A stretch of DNA of 17,222 bases from Actinomycetes bacterium (GTDB taxonomy: Bacteria; Actinomycetota; Acidimicrobiia; Acidimicrobiales; JAKAOS01), in assembly GCA_021790615.1 (NCBI GenBank), contig JAJYGW010000329.1:1-17222 (forward strand). Direction: 5' to 3'. The notes under the pieces were generated by a model. It was not told the DNA's origin, searched no databases, and was given only the letters and a program-made list of their open reading frames with translations. A program made the translations under genes and the position numbers. Below are positions 6,926-14,155 of this stretch, in pieces (the stretch's first letter is position 1; each line of letters opens with the position of its first letter).

Positions 6926-7140
6926 CTCGAGCGCCGCTTCCGGCCGCGCCAGGTCGACGTGCCGAGGAAGCCGATCACGGCCAGGAGCACGACCACGATG
7001 CCGGCGACCCGGTCGTGGTGCAGTGCGAACGCCAACCCGATCACGACGAGGACGGCGAGGAACAGCTCGGGCGTGTCACCGATGAGGAAATCCCACCAGA
7101 AGCGCCCGAACGCGCTCAACCACTTCACCGCCGTGCTCAT
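6922..7140 (-). CDS. Small two-helix membrane protein, unknown function
   Basis: A 72-aa protein starting at ATG 7140. It has an aromatic N-terminal segment (residues 11-20), two hydrophobic stretches at about 26-40 and 45-60, and a strongly basic tail (RGRKRR, 65-70), which suggests the tail lies in the cytoplasm. It begins 25 nt after the COG4280-like gene and ends by overlapping the probable CTG start of the PrmC-like gene, so it is likely co-transcribed with both. I do not recognise a family. The shared operon and membrane location suggest an accessory to the upstream transporter-like protein, but that is only inference. Favourable codon use and tight spacing argue that it is a real gene. 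Confidence 0.72.
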   Translation of the reverse strand: MSTAVKWLSAFGRFWWDFLIGDTPELFLAVLVVIGLAFALHHDRVAGIVVVLLAVIGFLGTSTWRGRKRRSS

Positions 7141-7165
7141 GTGCCTGCTCCCGACCGAACGGCTC

Positions 7166-7978
7166 TCAGGAGACGCTCACGTCAGCTGCCCGCTCGACCA
7201 CCGGCGAAGGCGGGACCAGTTGGCGCATCGAACGGATCATCACGAAGGCGCTGAGAGCGAACAGGGCGACGAGCCCGAGCAGGAACAGGTCGCTGCCGGG
7301 CCAGTGCAGCCCTGCACCTTCGCCGACCCAGAAGACGCCGAAGCTCGTGAGCATGATGCCGACGCCCATCTTCATCGCGTTCTCCGGCACCTCGGAGAGC
7401 TGCCGGGCGACGAGTGCACCGATCACGCCGACGATGACGACGGCTGCTGCCGCCGCTGCCGCCGCGAGGCCGAGGCGCCGTGAGCTCGACCCGAGCGTGA
7501 TCACGATCATCACGACTTCCATGCCCTCGAGGAAGACGCCCTTGAAAGCGACCACGAAGCCGGTCGAGTCGCGGGGACCGTGACGCCAGGCGCCGTGCCG
7601 AAAGGACGGCGCCGGCGTGGCCGAGGAGGAGCGATCGCCGGAGAGCTCGGCAAGCGTCCGGGCGTAGATGGCGTCCTCGTCGTGCAGGGCCTTGTGCCCG
7701 CTCGCACGGAGGATGGCCTTGCGCAACCAGTTGAGCCCGAGCACGAGCAACAGCCCGCCGACCACCACCCGGAGGGCGTCGAGCGGCACGAGCCGGACGA
7801 GGGGTACTCCGACCGCGGCGACGATCACGGTCAAGGCGATCACGGCCACGAGGGTGCCCTCGAAAGCGGAGCGCCAGCCCCTCGAGACGCCTGCCGCCAC
7901 GACGATGGTCAAGGCTTCCACCATCTCGACGCAGCTGGCCCCGAAGACGGCGAGGGCAAGAATCACGGCCGAAGTCAT
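7166..7978 (-). CDS. COG4280-like polytopic membrane protein with two ExxE motifs (possible metal transporter)
   Basis: A 270-aa protein with six to seven hydrophobic segments in two halves. Each half begins with an acidic motif in a helix: CVEMVEALTIVV near residues 16-27 (E18, E21) and LEGMEVVMIVI near 150-160 (E151, E154). The halves are joined by a polar loop at about 92-138. The two-fold arrangement and the EGxE signature recall the REGxE helices of FTR1-type iron permeases and other two-repeat cation carriers, so metal transport is a reasonable guess but not shown. ATG 7978 is chosen because a TACACT box lies 10 nt before it. It is first in a minus-strand run that continues with a 72-aa membrane protein. 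Confidence 0.75.
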   Translation of the reverse strand: MTSAVILALAVFGASCVEMVEALTIVVAAGVSRGWRSAFEGTLVAVIALTVIVAAVGVPLVRLVPLDALRVVVGGLLLVLGLNWLRKAILRASGHKALHDEDAIYARTLAELSGDRSSSATPAPSFRHGAWRHGPRDSTGFVVAFKGVFLEGMEVVMIVITLGSSSRRLGLAAAAAAAAVVIVGVIGALVARQLSEVPENAMKMGVGIMLTSFGVFWVGEGAGLHWPGSDLFLLGLVALFALSAFVMIRSMRQLVPPSPVVERAADVSVS

Positions 7979-7994
7979 CGCGTCGCCGAGTGTA
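7979..7994 (-). promoter_or_regulatory. Probable leaderless promoter of the COG4280-like gene
   Basis: On the minus strand TACACT (7994-7989) is followed by 10 nt and the ATG. A start site about 7 nt after the box would leave at most a few untranslated bases. No Shine-Dalgarno is visible. Confidence 0.5.
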
Positions 7995-8008
7995 CAGGTG
8001 GAGGGGTC

Positions 8009-8032
8009 GGCCCTCGGAGGACGCCGAGGGCC
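8009..8032 (-). terminator. Hairpin downstream of the family 2 glycosyltransferase
   Basis: GGCCCTCGG (8009-8017) and CCGAGGGCC (8024-8032) form a perfect 9-bp stem with a 6-nt loop, a few bases after the glycosyltransferase stop codon. There is no T tract, which is common for actinobacterial terminators. It separates the glycosyltransferase transcript from the promoter of the next minus-strand gene. Confidence 0.65.
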
Positions 8033-8035
8033 AGG

Positions 8036-8803
8036 TCAGACCGTCTCTGCCTGCGACACGAGGTCGAGGTCCTGCTGCCGAGCGCGATCTGCGACGGCTC
8101 GCCTGATGTTGCGGCGCGCCGTGATGAGCTCGCCTGTCACCGGCAGGAGGACACTTCGGATCGAGAGCCGCGAGTCGGGCCGGTTCGACCACTCGATCCC
8201 GACCTCACTCATCGTGTAACCGAGGCGGCGCGCCATCGCCAGGACCTCGGCGTCGAAGGCCCACCCGTTGAGGACGGCACGAGAGAACACCTCGTGGGCC
8301 ACCGCGGCACGGAAGAGCTTGAAACCGCAATAGACATCGTGAGGGAGGTGGCCCATCGCGAGCTTCGTGTACGCAAGGAAGCCGGCGCCGACGATGCGGC
8401 GCCGGATCGGCTGCTGGCGCGACACGTGCGCGCCGGACATCAGCCGGGAGCCGCAGGCGATGTCCACAACCTCCACCGCTTCTTCGAGGCGCGGCAGCGA
8501 GCTCAACGAGGCGATGCAGTCAGCGTCGCACATGAGGCGCAGCTCACCGGACGCCTCGAGCATCCCGCGGCGGATCGAGTAGCCCTTCCCCTGGTTCACG
8601 TCGTTGCGGAGCAGGCGGACACGCGGGTCGTCGAGGAAGGGCTGCACGCGCTCACACGTCCGGTCCGTGCTGGCGTTGTCGACCACGATGATCTCACCGC
8701 CACCGGCACGCCCGTCGAGGAGCGCCTTCGCTGCGACAAGCATGCGGGCGACCTCGTCCTCCTCGTTGAGAACGGGGATGACGATCGACAGCGTCGCAGG
8801 CAT
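8036..8803 (-). CDS. Family 2 glycosyltransferase, polyprenyl-phosphate sugar transferase-like
   Basis: A 255-aa GT-A fold enzyme. The N-terminus VIPVLNEE (8-15) and VVDNASTD (40-47) form the nucleotide-binding strands. NQGKGYSIRRGM (70-81) is typical of the Alg5/dolichyl-phosphate glucosyltransferase branch. The metal-binding DxD is DAD at 93-95, where relatives often continue with L-S-T-P while this one has CIAS. Such enzymes move glucose or mannose from a nucleotide sugar to a polyprenyl phosphate at the cytoplasmic membrane face, making donors for GT-C enzymes that work outside. No membrane helices are evident. ATG 8803 follows a TAGAAT box by 6 nt. Two large GT-C-like membrane proteins nearby could use its product. 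Confidence 0.88.
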   Translation of the reverse strand: MPATLSIVIPVLNEEDEVARMLVAAKALLDGRAGGGEIIVVDNASTDRTCERVQPFLDDPRVRLLRNDVNQGKGYSIRRGMLEASGELRLMCDADCIASLSSLPRLEEAVEVVDIACGSRLMSGAHVSRQQPIRRRIVGAGFLAYTKLAMGHLPHDVYCGFKLFRAAVAHEVFSRAVLNGWAFDAEVLAMARRLGYTMSEVGIEWSNRPDSRLSIRSVLLPVTGELITARRNIRRAVADRARQQDLDLVSQAETV

Positions 8804-8815
8804 CGGGCCATTCTA
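8804..8815 (-). promoter_or_regulatory. Probable leaderless promoter of the family 2 glycosyltransferase
   Basis: TAGAAT (8815-8810, minus strand), 6 nt, then ATG. This is the closest fit in the window to the leaderless pattern. No ribosome-binding sequence fits in the 6-nt gap. Confidence 0.6.
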
Positions 8816-8841
8816 GGGGCCCCTCGGGACCCCACCCATGG

Positions 8842-9618
8842 TCAGCCGGCGGGACGGCAGACCATGGCAAGCGAGACGCCCGCCGGCAGCGAGACGCCCT
8901 TCGCGATGAGTCGCGCCTCGGCGAGGAGCGGTAGTCCGAGGAGCCGGTTCAGCGCCTTCGGCGTCCGGTCGAGATCAGTCTTGCCGAGGCGCCGTGAGGC
9001 CGCCGAGGACCCTCCCGACGCTGAGGAGCGGTAGCGCCCAGCCAGCCGCGACGCCAGTCGAACGGCACCCGCGCCGGGCAGCATGATCGTGTTGAAGTAG
9101 GTCGAGGCGCTTACGACGAGCCCGGCATCCCTCACCCGCTCGGCGAGCACCCGCGACGTGTAGCGGCGGAAGTGACGCAGCTGGATGTCGTGTTGGCTCC
9201 ACATCCATTGGTAGGCCGGCACCGTGAGCAGTACGACGCCGCCGGGCGCCGCCACGCGCCGCAGCTCGCGCAGGGCCGCGACATCGTCCTCCACGTGCTC
9301 GACGACGTCGAGAGCGAGCACGAGGTCGAACTCGCCGTCGCCGAAGGGGAGCTGCTCGAGCCCCGCGCACTGGACGTTGTCGAGCCCCCGCCGGCGGCAG
9401 AGCTCGATGGCCTCCTGGGACGGGTCCACGCCGGAAGCCGGGCCGAGCTCACCGAACTCGACGAGGTTGCGCCCTGTGCCGCAGCCGGCGTCGAGGATGC
9501 GAGGCGCGTCCGCCAGCCCGGCTCGTCGCAGCAACGCCCAGATCACGGCGCGACGCCCGCGGAACCACCAGTGGCTGTCTTCCTCCTCGTACATCTCCGC
9601 ATAGGCGGTGGGCTCCAT
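8842..9618 (-). CDS. Class I SAM-dependent methyltransferase (UbiE/Methyltransf_11 type)
   Basis: A 258-aa protein from ATG 9618. The N-terminus has a DSHWWFRGRR segment (14-23). SAM motif I is LDAGCGTG (42-49), an acidic residue ends the second strand in SGVDPS, and DVVEHVEDD (104-112) is motif II/III. The C-terminal third is hydrophobic and basic and may contact lipid or a glycan carrier. The frame stays open upstream to 9876, but that part would be antisense to the divergent YfhO-like gene and lacks family similarity, so ATG 9618 with its -10 box is preferred. The acceptor is unknown; sugar or polyprenyl-linked glycan methylation fits the surroundings. It lies 38 bp before the glycosyltransferase. 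Confidence 0.88.
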   Translation of the reverse strand: MEPTAYAEMYEEEDSHWWFRGRRAVIWALLRRAGLADAPRILDAGCGTGRNLVEFGELGPASGVDPSQEAIELCRRRGLDNVQCAGLEQLPFGDGEFDLVLALDVVEHVEDDVAALRELRRVAAPGGVVLLTVPAYQWMWSQHDIQLRHFRRYTSRVLAERVRDAGLVVSASTYFNTIMLPGAGAVRLASRLAGRYRSSASGGSSAASRRLGKTDLDRTPKALNRLLGLPLLAEARLIAKGVSLPAGVSLAMVCRPAG

Positions 9619-9633
9619 GGCGGGTGAACTGTA
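9619..9633 (-). promoter_or_regulatory. -10 box before the methyltransferase (left half of a divergent promoter)
   Basis: TACAGT on the minus strand (9633-9628), 9 nt before ATG 9618. With the box for the plus-strand gene at 9654-9659 it makes a compact divergent promoter of about 50 bp. Confidence 0.45.
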
Positions 9634-9653
9634 CCGGTGCCTCCCGGCTCGGA

Positions 9654-9669
9654 TAGCCTCGCGGCCCTG
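9654..9669 (+). promoter_or_regulatory. -10 box before the YfhO-like gene (right half of a divergent promoter)
   Basis: TAGCCT at 9654-9659, 10 nt before ATG 9670. It has the same hexamer as the box before the MTHFR-like gene. If used, the upstream GTG at 9637 cannot be the start, because it would lie before the transcript. Confidence 0.45.
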
Positions 9670-12294
9670 ATGAGCGCGGAGGTTCCCTCGGCCCACCCGC
9701 GCTGGTGGTTCAGGCACCCCGCGCTCTTCGCGCTCGCGGGATACGTCGTGCTCGGCGTGATCTTCTTCGGCCCCGGTCTGCTGCCCGGCCACACGACTTC
9801 GGCGGCGGACTACCTGTGGAACGCTCCGCCGTGGAGCTCGAGGGTTCCGGGTGGAGTCCCGGTAGCCACCCACCACCCGCTCCTCGTCGGGTCCAGCCCA
9901 CAGCTGGTGGACGCGGTGACCGTCTTCGAACCCTTCCTGCAGTACGCGCGGGCGCTATTCCCCCACGTCCCGCTGTGGGACCCCTACATCATGGGTGGGA
10001 TGCCGTATCTCGCCGACATGCAGTCGGCGATCTTCTCGCCCTTCAGCATCCCCGCTTACTTCCTGCCGTTCTGGTGGTCGCTCAGCCTCATAGCCGTGAT
10101 GAAGGTGGTCGTGGCGGGGATGGGAACCTACCTACTGGCTCGGCGGCTGGACCTGCGCCACCCCGGCGCGTTCCTTGCCGGCGTCGTCTACGGCTTCGGC
10201 CTCTTCGTGATCGCCTGGATCCCCTGGCCGCTCGCCAACGTGTTCCCCCTCATCCCCTGGATGCTGCTCGCCACGGAGCTCATCGTGCGGCGCCCGGCAG
10301 TTCTCACCTCTGCCGGCCTTGCAGTGGTGATGGCGCTGCAGCTGTTCGGCGGTCACCCCGAGACGAGCATGCAGGCGGTCTTCATCACCGTCGCCTACTT
10401 CCTCATCCGGCTCTTCCAGAGCGCCGGAGGCGGAGCCGGCGCGGCGATGCGGGCCGCCCGGGACGAGCAGTCGTCGCAGGCGCGAGCACTCGCTCGAGTG
10501 GCGGCGCGGCCGGTGGTGGCGTTCGTCACGGCCGCCATCGTGGGGACGGGGATCGCGGCGGTGGTGATCCTTCCGTTTCTCGAGCTGTTGAGGCACTCGA
10601 ACGACCTCGCGGCGCGCCCCCGCAGCCAGGTCCACGTCTCTCCGAAGTTCTTCTTCGCCGCCTTCCTGCCGACCTACTTCCCTGGCACGTTCGAGATCGA
10701 CACGGCCTTCTACGTCGGGGCCCTGCCGCTCATCCTCGGAGTCTTCGCCCTCTTCAGGGCAACGGTCGCCCGCGTGTTCCTGGCGATCGGGGCCGTCGTC
10801 TCGGTCCTCATCGTCATCGGGATCCAACCCCTCTTCTTCATCGCCGCCCACACCCCGGGCCTCGACTACACCTACCTCAGCCGGTTCACGATCCTGTACC
10901 TGCTCTGCATGGCGCTCCTCGCCGGATTCGGCTTGCAGGACCTCACCACCCTCGAATGGAGCCGACGGACGAGGATCGCCGGAGTCGCCGTGGCGCTCGG
11001 GATCTTCGCGCTCCCCTTGCTCGTCGCCCTCGCGAAGGACGCGTCCCACCTCGATCTGCTCGCAAAGGCGGCGCGGGTGGCATGGCCGTTCACGACCGTC
11101 ACGGCCAAGACGCACCGACCTTCGCAACCGGTCGTCCGTCTCGCATCCGGCCTTGTATGGCTGCTCATAGCGGGCGCCGCCGTGGTGCTCGTGGCGCTGC
11201 GCCTCGGCAACCGCATGCGACCGCCCGCGTTCGCGATCCTCGGGATCCTGCTCGTGGTGGCCGACCTCTTCCAGGCGGGCATGGGTTACAACCCGGGCAT
11301 CCCGGAGTCGCACGCGGTGCAGCCGGTGACGCCGGCCATTCGCTTCCTCCAACGCGAGGGCACGAACCGCTTCGTCGGGGTGACGCCGCTCTTCCATATC
11401 AACCCGCTGCCGCCGGACGTGAGCCTGCGCTACGGGCTGTACGACCTGCGCGGCTACGACCTCCCGGTGATCAGCCGCTTCGGGAACCTGTGGACCAAGT
11501 ACGTCTCGCCGCCGAACCTCCTGTTGCCGTTGAACACGCCGGCTGTTCCGCTGACGATCTCGGGGACGCTCCCGCCCGACACGTTGAAGGTGCTGTCGCT
11601 CTACGGGGTCACCGACATCCTCGAGCAGACGGGACAGCGACCGCTGACGAACCCCGGCCTGCACCTCGCCTATCGGGGGTCCGATGCGGTGATCTACCGC
11701 AATTCGAACGCTCTGCCACGCGCCTGGCTCGTGAGCGGCGAGCAGGTCGTCCCGAGCGCGTCGGCCGAGCTCTCCCGGCTCGTCGCGCCCGCGTTCGACC
11801 CTCGCACCACCCTCATCGCCCCGACGGCGCTCCCACACTTGTCGACAGGCGCCCGATCACCGGGCGGCGCGGGCGGCGCGGGCTCGGCAAAGATCACGAG
11901 CTACCAGGCGGAGAAGGTGACCATTGTCGCCGATGCGAGCCGCGCGTCCGAGCTCGTCCTCTCCGACTCGTGGTATCCGGGGTGGCAGGTGACCGTCAAC
12001 GGGAAGCCGCAATCGATAGAGCGCGTCGACTACCTTCTGCGCGGGGTCTCCGTCCCGGCAGGCCGCGACGTGGTCGTCTTCACCTATGAGCCGGCGAGCT
12101 TCCGCCTCGGGTGGATCGTCAGCCTTGCTGCCACGCTGATCCTGGTCGGAGCGGTCGGGTCCGAGCTGGTCAGGCGCCGGCGGAGGAGTTCGACATCACG
12201 CATGGCGGCACCGACGCGAGAAAGCCCTGCGGGTACGCCGGAGGAGCCGAGCAGCGGGCGAAGGCCGCAGCCGTCATCGACCGGACCGGACTGA
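9670..12294 (+). CDS. YfhO-like large membrane protein (probable GT-C glycosyltransferase)
   Basis: An 874-aa protein from ATG 9670 (GTG 9637 would add 11 residues). A first membrane segment near residues 15-35 is followed by a large extracytoplasmic loop, then about 10 or more hydrophobic helices to about residue 535. A soluble domain follows, ending in the YfhO signature: LSDSWYPGWQVTVNGKP, then RGVSVPAG and FTYEPASFRLGW (roughly residues 765-820). A last membrane helix and a basic tail complete it. YfhO-family proteins are linked to glycosylation of cell-wall polymers in Gram-positive bacteria, using polyprenyl-phosphate sugars on the outer side of the membrane. The 3' end overlaps the convergent gene by 125 bp. 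Family assignment is good; substrate unknown. Confidence 0.85.
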   Translation: MSAEVPSAHPRWWFRHPALFALAGYVVLGVIFFGPGLLPGHTTSAADYLWNAPPWSSRVPGGVPVATHHPLLVGSSPQLVDAVTVFEPFLQYARALFPHVPLWDPYIMGGMPYLADMQSAIFSPFSIPAYFLPFWWSLSLIAVMKVVVAGMGTYLLARRLDLRHPGAFLAGVVYGFGLFVIAWIPWPLANVFPLIPWMLLATELIVRRPAVLTSAGLAVVMALQLFGGHPETSMQAVFITVAYFLIRLFQSAGGGAGAAMRAARDEQSSQARALARVAARPVVAFVTAAIVGTGIAAVVILPFLELLRHSNDLAARPRSQVHVSPKFFFAAFLPTYFPGTFEIDTAFYVGALPLILGVFALFRATVARVFLAIGAVVSVLIVIGIQPLFFIAAHTPGLDYTYLSRFTILYLLCMALLAGFGLQDLTTLEWSRRTRIAGVAVALGIFALPLLVALAKDASHLDLLAKAARVAWPFTTVTAKTHRPSQPVVRLASGLVWLLIAGAAVVLVALRLGNRMRPPAFAILGILLVVADLFQAGMGYNPGIPESHAVQPVTPAIRFLQREGTNRFVGVTPLFHINPLPPDVSLRYGLYDLRGYDLPVISRFGNLWTKYVSPPNLLLPLNTPAVPLTISGTLPPDTLKVLSLYGVTDILEQTGQRPLTNPGLHLAYRGSDAVIYRNSNALPRAWLVSGEQVVPSASAELSRLVAPAFDPRTTLIAPTALPHLSTGARSPGGAGGAGSAKITSYQAEKVTIVADASRASELVLSDSWYPGWQVTVNGKPQSIERVDYLLRGVSVPAGRDVVVFTYEPASFRLGWIVSLAATLILVGAVGSELVRRRRRSSTSRMAAPTRESPAGTPEEPSSGRRPQPSSTGPD

Positions 12295-14155
12295 GCCGGC
12301 GGAGGCCTGTCCAGACGAGGGCGTCGTGCTCATAGCTCGGGGGGCGGCCGATGGCGAGCGTGAAGAAGGCGAGCGCCCATGAGGTGGTGGGGTCGCGGTC
12401 GTAGTGGGGCACGACCTGTGCCGGCTCGGGCACGACGACGTCGGTGACTCCCCAGCCGGCGACCGCTTGCCGGACGGCTGTGACGTTCGGCACCGTTGGT
12501 TGCGCATAGACGGGGAAGAGGGCTGATGCACGGGTGAGCACGAGGAACCCGGCTGCTTCCGAGCCTGCCCGCCGGGCGATGGCCTGAGGGCCGGCGCCCG
12601 TCGCGATGGCGTAGCGCATCCCGTCCACCGCCTGCCATGTCAGCGCTTCACCGCCAGTCGCGGGAGGAGGGTACGTGAGCACGACCCGCCCGGCGGGGAG
12701 GGTCTTGCCAACGGTTGCGAACCAGGTCGGGAGTGAGACGGGCTGCATCGCGAGCGGGATCTCGCCTGCGATGGCGGACGCCATCGGGAGCTCCGCCGCG
12801 ACGAGGACGCCGAGTCCGGCGAGCACCGCCGGCAGCGCGGAGATGGGCCGCAGGAACCGTGCGCGGACAAGGGCATAGGTGCGGTCGGACACGACGGCGA
12901 GCATGACCGCGGCAGCGATGGTGACGGCGACGTCGATGCGCCCGGGGATCATGTTCACGATGAGCGGTGCGCGGGCGATCATCCTCCACGGCGTCCAGTT
13001 GCCCGGCTCGTTGCCGAGTGCGAGGAAGGCCGCCACGATGCCGAGCACCCCGAAGAGCTGCAGCTTCCGGTCCCTCCACCACACGACCGTCCCGGCGCCG
13101 AGGACGCCCAGCAAGGCGATGCCGACGTAGGCCTGGTTCGGCAGGGCGGCACCCTGGTAACCGGCGAAGAAACGAGTCGCGTCCCGCTTCGTGAACCCGA
13201 TGTCCCACAGGTCCCGCAACCGCAGCCCGCCGCTCCCGGGCGCGATCGTCGGCCAGACTCGGGCGCCGAGATGCGCCGGACCGTCGAGCGCGAACCAGAC
13301 CGGGTACGCGAGGAGGACCGCCGCCACCACTGCAGCGGTGACGAGACCCCGCACGGCATGAGGCACGCGCTCGCGCAGCTCGACCGGCCGGCGGAGGGCC
13401 GCCCAGCAGGCGACGAGCACGATCACGATCCCGGCCAGCATCGCGAACATCACGAGGATCTCGTCGCCGAGGAAGAACTGGACCGTGACGAGCAGCGCCA
13501 GCGCGACACCGACGGCGGGAGCACTCCGCCGCTGGCTGAACAGCAGCTCGTCGAGGGAGGCGATCATGAGCGCGACGATCCCGAGCATGCACAGGTTGAA
13601 GTGGCCGACTGCCAGGTTGTCGACGACAAAGGGGGAGAACCCGAAGACGAGCCCCGCGGCGAAGGCCGCCGGCACAAATGTCACCCATCTCCGCAACAGG
13701 AAGAAGCCTGCGAGCGCCGAGAGCGCAGGGCCGAGGGTTCCGGCGACGTTGAAGCTCGCCACTGGCCCGAACAGGAGCGTCACGGGCGTCAGCGGCACGC
13801 CGAGCGCCAGCATCCCGGTGTTCGAGACGAGGTTGATGCCGACCGGGTGGAACTGTGCGCCCGAGTACAGCGGATCGAGACCGTGCGACAGCGCGTAGGC
13901 CGGCCAGGCGATGAACCAGGTCGTGAGCGACGGGTCCTCGCAGCCGCAGAGGGTCGTGCTCGAGGGGTGGCCGGCCCAGACGTGCCACCACTGGGCAAAG
14001 GAGAGCCCGAGGTAGGCGGCGAAGGCGAGCAGGTACGCCGGCACCGCCGGCCAAGGCCTCGAGACCTGCTCGTCCTGTGTCCGAAGGCGGACCTCGGTCT
14101 CCGGTTGCGCGCCGGTCCCGAGGGCTGGCTCTGTCGAGGTGGCGGTGTCGCTCAC
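12170..14155 (-). CDS. Large polytopic membrane protein, probable GT-C glycosyltransferase
   Basis: A 661-aa protein from GTG 14155, which overlaps the epimerase stop as GTGA. The frame extends upstream to 14620, but that region is antisense-like filler inside the epimerase and is rejected. After a polar N-terminus of about 35 residues there is a membrane helix (AYLLAFAAYLGLSF), a loop with CGCEDPSLTTWFIAWP carrying an acidic residue in the position typical of GT-C first loops, and about ten further helices to residue ~500. A soluble C-terminal part follows, with VPEPAQVVPHYD near 605-620. The layout resembles GT-C enzymes such as arabinosyl- or mannosyltransferases; I do not recognise the exact family. 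It is the last gene of the nucleotidyltransferase-epimerase operon, and its final 42 codons overlap the YfhO-like gene on the other strand. Confidence 0.78.
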   Translation of the reverse strand: MSDTATSTEPALGTGAQPETEVRLRTQDEQVSRPWPAVPAYLLAFAAYLGLSFAQWWHVWAGHPSSTTLCGCEDPSLTTWFIAWPAYALSHGLDPLYSGAQFHPVGINLVSNTGMLALGVPLTPVTLLFGPVASFNVAGTLGPALSALAGFFLLRRWVTFVPAAFAAGLVFGFSPFVVDNLAVGHFNLCMLGIVALMIASLDELLFSQRRSAPAVGVALALLVTVQFFLGDEILVMFAMLAGIVIVLVACWAALRRPVELRERVPHAVRGLVTAAVVAAVLLAYPVWFALDGPAHLGARVWPTIAPGSGGLRLRDLWDIGFTKRDATRFFAGYQGAALPNQAYVGIALLGVLGAGTVVWWRDRKLQLFGVLGIVAAFLALGNEPGNWTPWRMIARAPLIVNMIPGRIDVAVTIAAAVMLAVVSDRTYALVRARFLRPISALPAVLAGLGVLVAAELPMASAIAGEIPLAMQPVSLPTWFATVGKTLPAGRVVLTYPPPATGGEALTWQAVDGMRYAIATGAGPQAIARRAGSEAAGFLVLTRASALFPVYAQPTVPNVTAVRQAVAGWGVTDVVVPEPAQVVPHYDRDPTTSWALAFFTLAIGRPPSYEHDALVWTGLRRLSPVRSMTAAAFARCSAPPAYPQGFLASVPPCVMSNSSAGA

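Noticed and set aside
7580..9034. Plus-strand open frame (484 codons) opposite the membrane protein, glycosyltransferase and methyltransferase
   Set aside because: It runs antisense across three recognised genes and their intergenic spaces, with no domain pattern.
9619..9876. Upstream extension of the methyltransferase frame
   Set aside because: Antisense to the YfhO-like start and lacking family features; ATG 9618 has a -10 box in front.
10132..11838. Long minus-strand open frame (568 codons) inside the YfhO-like gene
   Set aside because: Composition is Arg/Glu/Asp/His-rich without a hydrophobic core, it mirrors a strongly supported membrane-protein frame, and long antisense frames are expected in high-G+C DNA.
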